From: Leptobrachium leishanense
Lineage: Eukaryota > Chordata > Amphibia > Anura > Megophryidae
Length of the DNA: 64,000 bases
Assembly (NCBI GenBank): GCA_009667805.1
Contig: CM019067.1
Coordinates: forward strand, 68,404,997-68,468,996
Direction of reading: 5' to 3'
Shown: in pieces, positions 21,037 through 33,055 of the stretch
Layout of the letters: every line of letters starts with the position of its first letter
Numbering within the stretch: position 1 is the first letter of the stretch
Position numbers and translations under genes: made by a program
The notes under the pieces: generated by a model
The model's input: the letters and a program-made list of their open reading frames with translations, nothing else
Told to the model about the DNA's origin: nothing
The model's database searches: none

Positions 21037-22650
21037 AGGGGTTATTCACAAAGCACCGAACTTGCCAACGAATTGCATCAAGTAGTGAATTTCACCATTC
21101 GGCGGAATTTTGGGGCAGGTCGTCTATTCACTGAATTGTGAATTTGCCAGATATAGGCGAATTGACGATGAAATACGTTGCAGTTCAGTGATCTTTGGCA
21201 AAGAAATTGTCCCATAGAGAAGTAATGGTTCATCTATTCACAGAACACCAAAGCGTCGGAGAAATGCCCTGATTTTGACAGGTTTAAACAGGTTAATCCC
21301 ATAGGTTTCAATGTAAAAAAAAGTTATCATTTTTAATTTAAATATGAACACAGTTATTTTTTTCATTTTCAGCAAAAACCCTTTTTATTTTTTGAGACCT
21401 TTTTTTGTATTTTTTAGACTTACAGGGTTATCCAAAGAGATCCGAATTGCTTGAGAAAGGTAACCGAATGCTGAAAATCAGCGTTCGGTTACCTTTCCTG
21501 GCCATTCGGCTATCCAGAGAGCAGGCAATTCGCCAAATCCTGGCGAGTTGCCTGAACATACGGTGCCTGTTCGGTGCCTGTTCGAGGGCAGTGAAATCCC
21601 CATGAAAAAGCACTGCTTCGGCTATTCAGAGAACACAAACCAGCAGTGAAAGGTTCCCCTAATGCCCTGCCATTCGGTGGTTTAATTCGGCAGATTTATT
21701 CAGGAGAATCCCATAGACTTCAATGTTAAAAATATTCCCGTTTTAATTCAATATCTAATAAACCGTTCATTATAAAATTCTGCAGTAAAAAGTCTCTGTA
21801 TTTATAGATTTTTTAGGATACTTTAAGCATTTTTCATTTTTTTTTTTTTTTTTTTAAAAAGTCCGTTTTTTTTTTTTTTTTTTTCAGTTAACTTATTTTT
21901 TTTGTAACAGCCCTCTTATTATCATTCCCTGGACCTCCTGTGAAAATTTCAGACATTTTCGCTCAGTAGTTTCTTTGCAAACAGCGTTTCTTTTTCCCAG
22001 ATTCATACAAATGGTTTTTCTAATTTATTCACTGCCTCCTCTGCGTCACAGCTGCTTCGGCTCTGTGTGATTCGGCTCCTGTTCGGCTCCTGTTCGGCTC
22101 CTTCGAAGGTTAATCCAGATGTTTTTGCTTGTTTTCAGCATGCATTCGGTTAGTTTTCGTCGGGTGTTCGGCAGCTTTTCCCTGCAATTCGGGGACCCTG
22201 TGGTGTTTGCTGAATACACCGCAGGGTCACCGAAATGCAATCGGCAAAAGGAACCGAATTGAAGAGAACGAAAAGTCACCGAACGTGCGGTGACTTTTCG
22301 AATCTCTTTGGATAACCCTGTATATTTTTGTTTCCAATTTTTTTAACACTTTTTTTATTATTTAGACGCCTCTTAATAAATGTTTAAACCAATTAAAATG
22401 TATTAGGAGAATAGATTGTGTTTTTTTCTTTTGCGCAGTTCAGTGGAATTAGACACCGCTCTTTGGTGCACTTCAGCAACATTCTCCAACTTTTTCATGT
22501 TCATCCGGCGACTCCATCTTTGGCACACTACGGTGACCATCCAGTGAATTTAACGAAATGTTGGTGAAATGGAGTCGCCGAAGTGCCATGAACGGCGCCG
22601 ATGTGAAAAGCACTGAAATTTCGGTGGTTAGTGATTAGATCCTCAAGTGA
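21037..22650. mobile_element. Harbinger-like element (GGGGTTATTCACAAAGCACCG end), interrupted
   Basis: The left end GGGGTTATTCACAAAGCAC is of a type seen again, imperfectly, at 24325. Material on either side of the insert at 21423-22320 shares GAATTTCACC/GGTGAAAT motifs. The right terminus near 22650 is decayed and uncertain. No transposase. Confidence 0.4.
21423..22320. mobile_element. Harbinger-like element A
   Basis: Terminal inverted repeats CAGGGTTATCCAAAGAGATC and, at the right end, CTCTTTGGATAACCCTG. Relatives B (25810-28149) and C (34935-35788) share the body, for example GTTCGGTTACCTTTC and GCAGGGTCACCGAAATG. Immediate flanks here are TTA on the left and TAT on the right, so the duplication is imperfect, whereas B and C have perfect 3-bp duplications. 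No open frame resembles a transposase. Confidence 0.65.
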
Positions 22651-24322
22651 CATTCCATTGCAGCCACGAAAATGCATTCCTAGAAGACAAGTGACTGTCA
22701 TGGTACATCATCGGTCGAAGAGGCTATACATACCTGGAATTGGTGGGACCACTATTATCTCAGATGTGAGGCAGGTAAATGCAGCCAAATGACATCCCTA
22801 GGATCGGTATCGGGACCTGACCTCTGCATTTTTCAGGTATTGAAATTTGGATTTTCCAAGCTGATCTAATCCCGGAGTCAGGTACCTGTCGAGCAGCGAG
22901 ACTCCCAGCAACCCAGTTAAAGTCTTGCAGCCCCAGCAATGACTTGCAGCATCTTCCCTGCCTGCTCACGAGGCATGGAGGAGGTGGGGGGGCACATTGC
23001 GAGTCTCTAGGTGCCTCTGCATTCACTCGCAAGCATCTTCCCTGCCTGCTACGTGACCCTCAGGTAGGCAGGGGGACTTTGCATGGGAGTTAAGAGACCT
23101 CAGGACTCACTTTCATGGTTCATGGTCGGTCTGGCCATGGACATGTGGTATTGGATCAAGACTCGGTATCAGCCGTTCCCAAACACTGCACGTCACGATT
23201 CAAATCGGATCAGCGGCCCAAGAATACTGACTGGGACATCCCTAGTCTATATATTTTGGAAAATTCCTACATGCGCCAATACCTCATCCCCACACCGATG
23301 GTTTATTGGCAATTTGACTCACATGGAATATAGGTGCAAGTAATATAACTTTTTATTGTTGAAATTAAGTCATTTGCAGCATCTCGTCACCATGACACCT
23401 AAAAATGACAAAACTCTGGAATATAGACAAAGTGGAAGAAGAGCTTGTAGTGAAGGCGCTGATGGCGAGCTCGTGTTAGAGGGATAGGAATTACGACCTG
23501 GGAATTTATTCTGTTTAATGTGGTTTAAGGCATAAAGTTATTGTTTTTATTACGTTATTTTTCTTAACTGGATCCTCCAACCGATGTTAGGTTTTATGGA
23601 GGGGCCACTCTTAACCCAAACACACCCTCTTCTCTCACCGCCATGCTAGTGTATATTTTACAACCTCTAAAAGTAACGTATTTCTCTGTAAAAAAAAAAA
23701 AAGGCAAATTTAGGTCATAGCAACGTTTATGTGTCAAATGTTTTGTTTTACTAAACCAAACGTAACTGTACATGTTGATTGTATGGGGAGTGATATGCTC
23801 TGGGCGGGTATGTACGCTTGAAAAGACAGTATATTGGCACTTTATTGACAGAGCCAGATGGACTGTAATCCACAAAAATCTTACATAAAAATACAAAAAA
23901 TAAGCCACAAATAAGAAGATTATGACATCATTGTCCAGGAAATGTCGAAGTTCAGCCAACAGATAGAAGGGTTCATTCAATACACGGCTTGGCAGATTGG
24001 GCAGGAGAAAGCTTCCAGCTCCACTGAAACTCAGCTTGCGGCTTGGATGGGAGCCGGGAGCCAATGGCTTTTAACGAGTGGGGCCGTTATACTTAACCGC
24101 TTGCCCATTAATGCTAAGAATATGGCCACGTATATATGTGGTAGCTTTATAAAGTAGTATATTTAGGAGTAATTCCCTATCAAAAATATCGCTATCACTG
24201 GCCTGCCGACTGAATGAGTGACAGCTGAGATCTGAAGAGCCGTTCTCTTCGGTCATGTGATTGACAATCGACTCACTGGCTGCTATTTTCTAACATTGTG
24301 ACAACATTACAGATGACCCTCA
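22651..24322. other. Unannotated stretch, 1.7 kb
   Basis: No recognisable gene or repeat family. The 156-codon minus-strand frame at 23594-24064 has no domain I recognise and is probably random. One of the longer candidate unique regions in the window. Confidence 0.35.
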
Positions 24323-24324
24323 AG

Positions 24325-25573
24325 GGGGGTTATTCAGAAAGCACCGAAATTTCACCGACTCATTTTTTGCACTTCGGGGAATCAAATTTCCCCACCCTGC
24401 CGTGAATTCATCATTCACCACAGGGTCCGCGGAGTACAAGGAAATTGGCCGCCGAATGCCGCCGCAAACCCGCTGGCCGCCAGCGCCAACTCGTCATGAA
24501 TCCGCCGCAAACCTGCGGGAGGGCCACCAAGCCGCTGAAAAAAGTCAACAAACCGCCAGACTGCAAAAATAAATAACTATATAATACAATTGAACGTGTC
24601 AAAACTGAAACGCTGTTTGCAAAAAAACTACTCAACGAAAATGCCTGAAATTAACATATAAGGTCCTATGAGTGATAATAAAAAGGTCTGTTACAGAAAA
24701 AAAGGAAAACCGCTATTGGGGAAAAAAAAGGAAAAAGAATTCCCGATAAACACCTGAAAAATGCCTAAAAAATCCAAAAAATAAATAATCTTTTTGCTGT
24801 AGATTAAAATAATAAACGGTTTATTAGATATTGGTTAAAAACGGGAATATTTTTAACATTGAAGCCTATGGGATTCACCTGAATAAATCTGCCGAATGAA
24901 ACCTCTGAACATCAGGGTATTTCACTGGCATTTCTCTGCTATTCGGTGTTCTCTGAATAGGTTAACCATTGCGTCTCCATGAGGTTTTCACTGCCTTCGA
25001 ACAAAATTTTGTGGTAAAAAAAAAAAAACAATACGCTTGAAAGTTTCAATATTGAAATGCTGTTTGCAAAAAAACTACGGAACGAAAATGGATGGAATTT
25101 TCATATAAGATCCTTTGAATGATAATGAAAAAGTCAGATTAAGGAAAACTGAAAAAAATATTTTTTAAAAAAAAGGAAAAAAACATTTGCCGAAAAAAAT
25201 CCAGAAAAATGCTTAAAAGATCCTAAAAAAATTTAGGAATAAAGAGACTTTTTACTGCAGAATAAAATAATAAACGGTTTATTAGATATTGAATTAATAC
25301 AGAATATTTTTAAAATTGAAGCCTATGGGATTCGTCCGAATAAACCTGCCGAATGAAACCACCTGCTGTTTGGTGTCTCAAAATAGACGAACCATTGCTT
25401 CTCTATGGGGGATTTCACTGCCCTCGAACAGGCACCGTACGTGCAGGCAATTCGCCAGAATTTTGCGTACTGCCTGCTCTGAATAGCCGAATGACCCCGA
25501 AATGTTACCGTACGGGGAAATTCACTGTTTGGTACCATTTTGGGGCCAGATCGGCGCTTTGTGAATAACCCCT
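24325..25573. mobile_element. Composite Harbinger-like element
   Basis: Left end GGGGTTATTCAGAAAGCACC, right end GCGCTTTGTGAATAACCCC. The interior contains two inverted segments of the A/B/C family (ATAAACGGTTTATTAGATAT near 24810 and near 25272). This suggests nested or rearranged copies. No transposase. Confidence 0.5.
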
Positions 25574-26144
25574 ACTGTGAAATGTCCATGAAGGACAGAC
25601 TTGTTAGTGCTGACATTAGGCAAGCAGTGGTCTACGACATCTCATTAAAGAATGTGATCACACATTTTTATTTATGAGCTGATATATGATCACCTGATGT
25701 GACATTGCAAAGAACGCGCACACGTATATGTGTGTGTTTTATATGTAAATATATGTACGAAACATAAATGCATTTCTTGTTTAGACTTGGGTCCTATTTT
25801 CAAGATATATAGGGTTATTCAAAGAGATCCGAATGGCTCCCGAAAGGGAACCGAACGCTGAAAATCAGCGTTCAGTTACCTTTCTTGGCCATTCGCTATC
25901 CAGAGAGCAGGCAATTCGCCAAATCCTGGCGAATTGCCTGAACATACGGTGCCTGTTCAGTGCCTGTTCGAGGGCAGTGAAATCCCCATAGAGAAGCAAT
26001 GCTTCGTCTATTCAGAAAGCAAAAGCCAGCAGTAAAAAGTTGCCGAATTGCCCTGCCATTCGGTGGTTTCATGCGGAAGAGTCTCTTTATTTATAGATTT
26101 TTTTAGGATATTTTAAGCATTTTTCAGGATTTTATTTGTTTTAA

Positions 26145-26759
26145 CCTCCCTGGTGGTATTCCCGAGTGTGACTCAGGGTTAATTTTCACTACCGCGAACG
26201 GTAACCCCGAGCCACACTCGGGCTGGATGCATACTCACCTCCTCCTGGGCTTCCTGGCTGTCCCCCCGCAGTGTGATCGTGGCGAGCTGCTTCCTGGTAA
26301 GGCTCCCTGCGAGTGACATGATGCAGGGGGCGGGACCAGCAGCAAACTTAGAAAAAAATCATATTACACTGTATAATCCAAAGTGCAATGTTTTACGAAC
26401 AGCCACTAGGTGGCACTACAGGATAAGAAACAGACCATACATCGTCTCACCCTTGCTTTCAGACAGATTTCAGTGTTTTTTGTTGTATTTTATTGAATAT
26501 CATTTAATTGCATTATTTTGGATAATTATTTTTGGGATAATAAATTATTATGTCGTGTTTCAAACTTTATCGGACTCAGTGTATTTACTATTTATTTATT
26601 TATAAAGGATCTTACCAGTAAGGACTCTTGATTGCACGGATTTCAGTGCGTGATTCCTAATTGTTACAGGCTAACTATGTACAAAAACACGTTTCCTTTA
26701 AAAAAAATTTGAAACGCTTTTAGACACGAAATTTTGAAAAAATTAGACCGCCAGGGAGG
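26145..26759. mobile_element. piggyBac-like MITE, copy 2
   Basis: Left end CCTCCCTGGTGGTATTCCCG after TTAA (26141-26144). Right end GACCGCCAGGGAGG followed by TTAT (26760-26763), a TTAA with one substitution. Same ends and CCCGAGTGTG/CACACTCGGG subterminal pair as 218-620. It contains a small LINE-tail fragment (ATAAAGGATCTTACCAGTAAGG). Confidence 0.75.
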
Positions 26760-26792
26760 TTATCTTTACTTATTTTTTCTGTAACAGCCCTT

Positions 26793-27766
26793 TTTATTAT
26801 TATTATTATTATTCTTTATAAAGCGCCAGCATATTCCGCAGCGCTGTACAGTAGGCACAGTATAGACAGGGTTACAATACATTGTACAACATTTGACAAA
26901 CAGTACAGGAGGAGATGAGGGCCCTATTCCCGTAGGAACTCACAATCTAGGAGGGTTGGGGTTGGAAACAGGAGGAGAGGACTGTAAGGTGAGAGTGATT
27001 GATGGTTGCGTCAGTGAGTTGGGTGGTAGGCTTCCCTAAATAGGAACGTTTTAAGGGAGCGTTTGAAGGAAGAGAAATTAGGGGAAAGTCTAACCGTGCG
27101 AGGGAGAGCGTTCCAGAGGATGGGGGCTGCGCGTGTGAAATCCTGTAGTCTATCATGGGAAGAGGTGATGCGGTGAGAAGCTAGGCGCAGGTCGCTGTTT
27201 GACCTTAGGGAGCGGGCTGGGGTGTATTTGGTGATTAGTGAGGACAGGTAGTGGGTAGCTGAGTTAGTGAGGGTTTTGTAGGTAAGGATAAGGATTTTGA
27301 ACTTAATTCTGCAGTGGATGAGGAGCCAGTGAAGGGACTCGCAGAGGGGAGCGGCAGAGACAGAGCGGCGGGTGAGGTGAATTAGCCTGGCGGAGGCGTT
27401 CAGGATGGATTGTAGGGGGGAGAGGCGGGACAGAGGGAGGCCAGATAAGAGATTATTGCAATAGTCGAGTCGGGAGATTACCAGGGCGTGTATGAGTTGT
27501 TTTGTGGTGACAGCGGTAAGAAATGGCCGAATTCTGGAAATATTACGCAGTTGGTATCGGCAGGAGGAGGAAAGAGACTTGATGTGGGGGATGAAGGAAA
27601 GAGCAGAGTCAAGTGTAACTCCAAGACAGTAAACTTGGTTGGATGGGGAGATGGTGATACCCTCCACCGTGATAGAGAAGTCAGGAGGTGGGGAGGCATT
27701 GGAGGGAGGAATAAGTAGGAGCTCTGTCTTGGACATGTTGATCTTTAGGTGGTGGGAGGCCATATC
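26793..27766 (-). pseudogene. 5'-truncated L2-type LINE, reverse transcriptase C-terminal region
   Basis: A 250-codon minus-strand frame (27763-27011) encodes the end of a CR1/L2-group reverse transcriptase. It starts just after the catalytic region (HLKINMSKTELL) and continues through CLGVTLDSALSF, LDYCNNLLSGLP, SLHWLLIHCRIKFKILILTY and APILWNALPRTVR to a stop. Downstream is the 3' UTR phrase ATTCCGCAGCGCTG (on the plus strand) and a (TAA)n tail, seen as (ATT)n at 26797-26812. The catalytic YADD, endonuclease and ORF1 are missing, so it cannot move. The open frame suggests a fairly recent insertion. Confidence 0.85.
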
Positions 27767-28152
27767 ATTCCTTGGACCTCATATGTAAATTTCAGACATT
27801 TTCGCTCAGTAGTTTCTTTGCAAACAGCGTCTCAATTTTGAAACATTCAAGCAAACTGTTTTTGGGTTTTCCGGCGGCTGCGCTGCGTGTGATCGGCTCC
27901 TGCTCGGCTTTTTCCGGCATTTTCGGCAGGGTTAGATGTTTTTGTGGTTTTTCGGTGTGCCTTCACTGGGTTTTGCGGTGAGATTTCTGCGGGTTCGCGG
28001 TGACTTTTCCCTGCACTACGACGGCCCTGTGGTGTTTGCTGAATACACCGCAGGGTCGCCGAAATGGGATCAGCAAATCGAACCGAATTGAACAGAAAGA
28101 AAAGTCACCGAACGTGCGGTGACTTTTCGATTCTCTTTGAACAACCCTGATA

Positions 28153-28324
28153 GCGTTATTATATGCAAATATTCCAAAATCCCAAAAAACTAAAATCCCA
28201 AAACACTTCTGGTTCCGAGCATTTCACATAAGGAATACTGAGCCGGTATACAGAAACTATTTACTAGATATTTCTGCAACATCTTTTATCGGGAGTGTAT
28301 TATGGAATTTAATTTTAAAATTGT
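28153..28324. other. Short AT-rich spacer
   Basis: Nothing recognised. Confidence 0.3.
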
Positions 28325-28445
28325 AATTCTGTCTGGCATTTATTTATTTGCAAAGTGTTTTACAGGAAGGATATATTGAGATTTCTCTCGATCAAGTATG
28401 TCCTGGGGTCAAGAACATTGAAATTTTTAAAGGACATACATAAAA
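28325..28445 (-). mobile_element. LINE tail fragment
   Basis: ACAGGAAGGATATATTGAGA and CAAGTATGTCCTGGGGTCAAG match the complement of the LINE tail at 31860-31920. Only about 120 bp remains. Confidence 0.65.
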
Positions 28446-28472
28446 ATGCGTTAAGTTTCAATGTATTTCTTA

Positions 28473-28653
28473 CAGGGTTATTCAGAGAGCGTGAAAAGCA
28501 GGAGAATGACTGGAGAATGAAAAATTCTAGGCCAAAATAGCCAAACCAGAAAAATTCTCCCTTTCATCTCACTTTCCAAATCGGCTATTTTGACCTAAAA
28601 TTTTCCATTCTCCAGTCATTCTCCTGCTTTTCACCGCTCTCTGAATAACCCAG
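28473..28653. mobile_element. Foldback MITE P2 (Harbinger-like)
   Basis: A 181-bp near-palindrome starting CAGGGTTATTCAGAGAGCG and ending CTCTCTGAATAACCCAG, flanked by TTA (28470-28472 and 28654-28656). The TTA duplication is the usual PIF/Harbinger type. Confidence 0.8.
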
Positions 28654-28656
28654 TTA

Positions 28657-29142
28657 CACTTGCCCTAAATGGGTTTACTGCAAATGCCTGAAACGGGTTC
28701 CCTGCACAGCAACAAGGGACCAAAACACAGTTTGGTTCTTCTGGTTTGTGTATGGTGTTTTTCCCCTGGGACCCAAGGACGTGAGAGGTATCCAATTCAT
28801 GGTAAAACATTGTATAAATAAAGGATAAAAGATTTGTTTTTTTATGTACAATTCAGCCCTTTGTTAGTGAATTATGACTCTCCTCTAGTGGTTTATTTGA
28901 AACGACCTCTTGCGTGTAGTGTAAATGATGCACAAATAGCAGAGAGATGGATATTATGCAACGAATGACCGATTCAAATTCTCATTTACCATAAAATGTT
29001 TGGGAATGAATTTTTTTTGTAATTCAGGATGTTTAATGTAAATTACGTGCGGCTTCGCGATGTGGTTTATCAGTTTACGGAACCTAGAACTCTGCAGCTA
29101 CAAGACTGGTTATTTCCTTTTTAAAAAGTGTCGACACCCATT
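28657..29142. other. Unannotated stretch
   Basis: No supported feature. Confidence 0.3.
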
Positions 29143-29143
29143 T

Positions 29144-29303
29144 AACCCCTTCTCTACCAAGATCGTGTTTACTGGTTCTTTAAAAGCTCCTGCGGGTGCT
29201 TTGATTGTGGAGCAAGGCCAGGGAATTTCAGGTTTTCAAAAAAAAAAAAACTTGAGTCTTGCCATTGGTTTTATGGAAAGCCGTTCGGTAGTGAAGGGGT
29301 GCC
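29144..29303. mobile_element. Small TTAA-type MITE
   Basis: TTAA followed by CCCCTTCTCTACCAAG at the left, and TTCGGTAGTGAAGGGG at the right, forming inverted repeats of about 15 bp. The right TTAA has decayed (TGCC). Resembles the left end at 6077. Confidence 0.55.
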
Positions 29304-29734
29304 ATACACATTGGGGTTGAGTGATAAAACAGAAGTCTGTACGGAATACGCTGTCATTTGTTAATAATGTGGAATTCCATTATATATCTTTTTGGTCATG
29401 TTCACAGCATTCCTGCTAAAAGCTACAGGAAGAGCCCCCCCAGATAATAAACACTTCATTTCATTTTTATGTGTCACTAGTTAAATGTGCTTAAAACAGA
29501 TTAGTGCTTCCCATTTCGTGCTGTTTTACAAATCTGAAAAACCACTTGGTGCAATGCAGACAATATGACTTGAGCTGTCAAACACTAAGCAAAAGGTATT
29601 CTTATGCATTTTTTGAGAAAAATAATGAAACATTTGGCATAGTAACTGTTCTGCCTATGGTTTTCAAAAAGTGTGAAAAATAATGTGATTTTTTTTATAA
29701 ATAGGTGTATACATACATACACACATTTTTTTTT

Positions 29735-29832
29735 CCAGAAAGTATTTTACCAGGAAGGATACATTGAGATTTCTATCGTTTTCATGTCCTGGGTGGCGAG
29801 TATGTACCATTATGTGTCTTGCCCAAGGACAC
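29735..29832 (-). mobile_element. LINE tail / SINE-like fragment
   Basis: ACCAGGAAGGATACATTGAG followed by GTCCTGGGTGGCGAGTATGT and GTGTCTTGCCCAAGGACACT. The same joint sequence occurs at 38310-38400. It is the target into which the Harbinger-like element at 29836 inserted. Confidence 0.55.
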
Positions 29833-30186
29833 TTAGACCGGGGTCAGACGAGCGCACTATGTGTACCCGTACTGACGTGCCTCCCGGCGTCCGTCGCGGC
29901 GGCGTCCTTTGGGGCTGGCCACACACTGTAGCGTGCGCTCAAATTGCGCGTGCTAGAGCAGGCATTTGAAAACCACCCCGTTGAACTGCTACAACTAGGG
30001 ATGCACCGATACCACTTTTTTAAGACCGAGTACGAGTACCGATACTTTTTAAAAGTACTCACCGATACCGAGTACCGATACTTTTCTTTAATGTCATGTG
30101 ACGCTTTCCAATAAGAACAGACCAAATAAAAATGCCCCCAGCTCACATGTATATCCCCCCCGATATATATATATAAATTCAGTTTT

Positions 30187-31950
30187 AGGCCAGTGCCTGT
30201 CAGTGCCATCACTAAACTTCTCCGTAACCAAAAAATGAAATACCAGTCTGGACCTGATCAAATCCCAGCAATGCTGCTGAAAATCAGTGCACCAGCAATT
30301 GCAAAACCTGTCGCAACCCTGATTAATGAATCACTGGCGACTGGATACATACCCAAACTATGGAAGACTGCAAGGTGGTACCTATCCATAAAATTGGAGA
30401 CAATACTTTGGTATCCAACTACCGCCCAATATCACTGCTCCCTGTAATGTCAAAAATTCGGAAAAATGTGTCTACACTCAATTACGTGATTATTATCAGT
30501 ATCAGAACTATTTAACCCCAGATCAATCAGGCTTTCGTCCAAACCATTCAACTACAACTGCCCTTTTAAAAGTTTGTAATGATATCCAAGCTGGCATGGA
30601 ACAAGGAAATCTAACTGGAGCCATCTTCCTTGATTTTGCCAAGGCTTTTGACACAGTAGACCATGGCATCCTATTACAAAAACGTAAGAACTCTGGTATT
30701 GGTGATAGTACGTTAACCTGGTTCCAATCATATGTGTCTGATAGGTCTCAATTTGTGTCCATTTCTGACAGCACTTCCCTCCCCCTCCCAGTCACGTGCG
30801 GTGTACCCCAAGGCTCGATACTTGGCCCCCTGCTATTCACAATATTCATAAACGATCTGCCCAATGTCTGCAAAGCCTCAACTGTACACATGTATGCAGA
30901 CGACACTGTAATCTATACCAGCAAACCAAATCTCCCACAGCTGGAGGCTGTGCTGCAAGAAGAATTCACAGGGGTAGAAAAGTGGATCGCAAATAACAAA
31001 CTTTTTCTAAATACTGACAAAACTGTTGCAATGCTCTTTGGAACAGCACCTAAACTACACAAATTGCAAACACCCCATCTATATGTTGGGACAAAATCAA
31101 ATAGCACGCTGACCACAGTCACTTCTCTCAAATACCTAGGTATGTGGTTAGACCCTAATCTATCCTTTGGCCCCCACATCGAAAAACTCTCATCTAAACT
31201 TTACCCCAAACTAGGTGCCCTGTACAGAAACAAATCCTGCCTGAGCCACGCGGTAAGAAAGCAGATTGTACAACAAATGCTTATGCCAGCCATTGAATAC
31301 GGAGATGTAGTGTATGCAGCCGCCCCGCAAACACACCTTCAGAAACTTACTACATTGTAGCACAAAGCGACAGAATGAGTTATACAATGTAACTACATGA
31401 CACACCATTGTGACATGTTAAAAGAACTAAACTGGCCATCACTGGACTCTAGACGCACCCTCCACCTTTCCAACCTGGTGTTTAAGAGCTTTTCTGGGAA
31501 GCTACCACCCTACCTGAATATGCTGCTTCCCCCGGCAGTTCCCTCATCCTATAACCTCAGATCCAGGACCAGCACCTTACTTGCAATACCGCAATACAAA
31601 AAGAAATGGCTCGATCCTCATTTTCCTACAGAGCACCGCAAATATGGAATAACCTCCCAGACACCGTCAAATCTTTCCCCAGTCTAAAGTCCCTTAAGAC
31701 TTCCCTATTAACATACCTCAATACGGAATGCACCTGTAAACATGTAACATAATGACTTTATTTCCTCCATATTTATTTTTCTGTTAATCTGTATATTTGG
31801 TCTTGTGTTAATTTCTTGCATTTTACTATTTTGTATTTCTGTAACCAATCAATGTTCTCGAACCCAGGACATACTTGAAAACGAGAGAAATCTCAATGTA
31901 TCCTTCCTGGTAAAATCCTTTTATAAATAAATAAAATAAAATAAATATAT
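30187..31950 (+). mobile_element. LINE (CR1/L2/Rex1 group), 5'-truncated, inserted in hAT
   Basis: Starts inside the reverse transcriptase and ends with the family tail (AATCTCAATGTATCCTTCC, then ATAAATAAATAAAATAAAAT). The 3' UTR has a single 39-bp motif near 31723. Flanks on both sides are ATATATAT tracts, so the target duplication cannot be read. It is the best coding copy of the family in the window and is the reference for copies at 10445, 16235, 37985 and several tails. Confidence 0.85.
30193..31690 (+). pseudogene. Reverse transcriptase of the LINE, broken by frameshifts and a stop
   Basis: The first part (30193-30447) reads KYQSGPDQIPAMLLK, the early RT block, then shifts frame. The main 254-codon frame (30596-31360) contains IFLDFAKAFDTVDH (residues 11-24), GVPQGSILGPLLF (about 69-81), the catalytic YADD (residues 100-103, bases 30893-30904), NKLFLNTDKTVAMLFG and the thumb region LKYLGMWLDPNLSFGPHI. 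It ends at TAG (31358-31360), where relatives of the domain would have Gln. The C-terminus continues in another frame to about 31690 (LVFKSFSGKLPPYLNM, YNLRSRTS). There is no endonuclease or ORF1. Full-length RTs of this group are much longer. Clearly non-functional. Confidence 0.85.
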
Positions 31951-31967
31951 ATATATATATTCATACT

Positions 31968-33050
31968 GCCCCAGCTCATGTATTTGCCCCAGCTCACACA
32001 TGGATATGCCCCAGCTCACACATGGATGTGCCCCAGCTCACACATGGATTTGCCCCAGCTCACACATGGATATGCCCCAGCTCACACATGGATGTGCCCC
32101 AGCTCACACATGGATATGCCCCAGCTCACACATGGATATGCCCCAGCTCACACATGGATATGCCCCCCATCTCATGGATATGCCCACACAGCTCACACAT
32201 GGGTATGCCCCCCAGCTCATGGATATGCCCCACAGCTCACACATGGATATTGCCCCCCAGCTTATGGATATGCCCCACAGCTCACACATGGGTATGCCCC
32301 CCAGCTCATGGATATGCCCCCCAGCTCACACATGGATATGCCCCAGCTCACACATGGATGTGCCCCAGCTCACACATGGATATGCCCCAGCTCACACATG
32401 GATATGCCCCAGCTCACACATGGATATGCCCCCCAGCTCATGGATTTGCCCCAGCTCACACATGGATTTGCCCCAGCTCACACATGGATTTGCCCCAGCT
32501 CACACATGGATATGCCCCCCCGCTCATGGATTTGCCCCAGCTCACACATGGATATGCCCCCCAGCTCACACATGGATATTGCCCCCCCAGTTTATGGATA
32601 TGCCCCCACAGCTCACACATGGGTATGCCCCCAGCTCATGGGTATGCCCCCACAGCTCACACATGGGTATGGCCCCCCCAGCTCACACATGGGTATCCCC
32701 CCAGCTCATGGATATGCCCCCACAGCTCACACATGGGTATGCCCCCCAGCTCATGGATATGCCCCCACAGCTCACACATGGGTATGCCCCCAGCTCATGG
32801 ATATGCCCCCACAGCTCACACATGGATATTGCCCCCAACTTATGGATATGCCCCCACAGCTCACACATGGGTATGCCCCCCAGCTCATGGATATGCCCCC
32901 CAGCTCACATATGGGTATGCCCCCCAGCTCATTGATATGCCCCCACAGCTCACACATGGGTATGCCCCCCAGCTCACACATGGGTATGCCCCCCAGCTCA
33001 TGGATATGCCCCCACAGCTCACACATGGGTATGCCCCCAGCTCATGGATC
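31968..33050 (+). repeat. 23-bp minisatellite, about 45 variant units
   Basis: The basic unit CCCCAGCTCACACATGGATATG (with one more base) alternates with shortened units lacking ACACA (CCCCAGCTCATGGATATG) and with CCCACAGCTCACACATGGG variants. Higher-order alternation of long and short units develops toward the right. All three forward frames are nearly stop-free, giving frames of 311, 491 and 588 codons that read the same phrases cyclically (PAHTWICPSSHMDMPQLTHG). These are not credible proteins. Confidence 0.9.
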
Positions 33051-33055
33051 CCCCC

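Larger units (their letters stand above)
25810..28149. mobile_element. Harbinger-like element B, with piggyBac-like and L2 insertions
   Basis: Left end TAGGGTTATTCAAAGAGATC, right end CTCTTTGAACAACCCTG, flanked by ATA (25807-25809 and 28150-28152). Colinear with elements A and C, except for a piggyBac-like MITE (26145-26759) and a truncated L2 (26793-27766) in the centre. After removing them the junction reads CTGTAACAGCCC...TTCCTTGGACCTCATATG, as in copy C at 35390-35420. Confidence 0.75.

Noticed and set aside
23594..24064. 156-codon minus-strand frame
   Set aside because: No recognisable domain, unusual amino-acid mix, and it overlaps poly(A).
21037..28149. A single large autonomous DNA transposon
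   Set aside because: The repeats and triplet flanks resolve into several separate non-autonomous elements plus an L2, and no transposase frame exists.
31968..33050. CRISPR-like array
   Set aside because: There are no unique spacers. Units abut each other, and the DNA is vertebrate repeat sequence.
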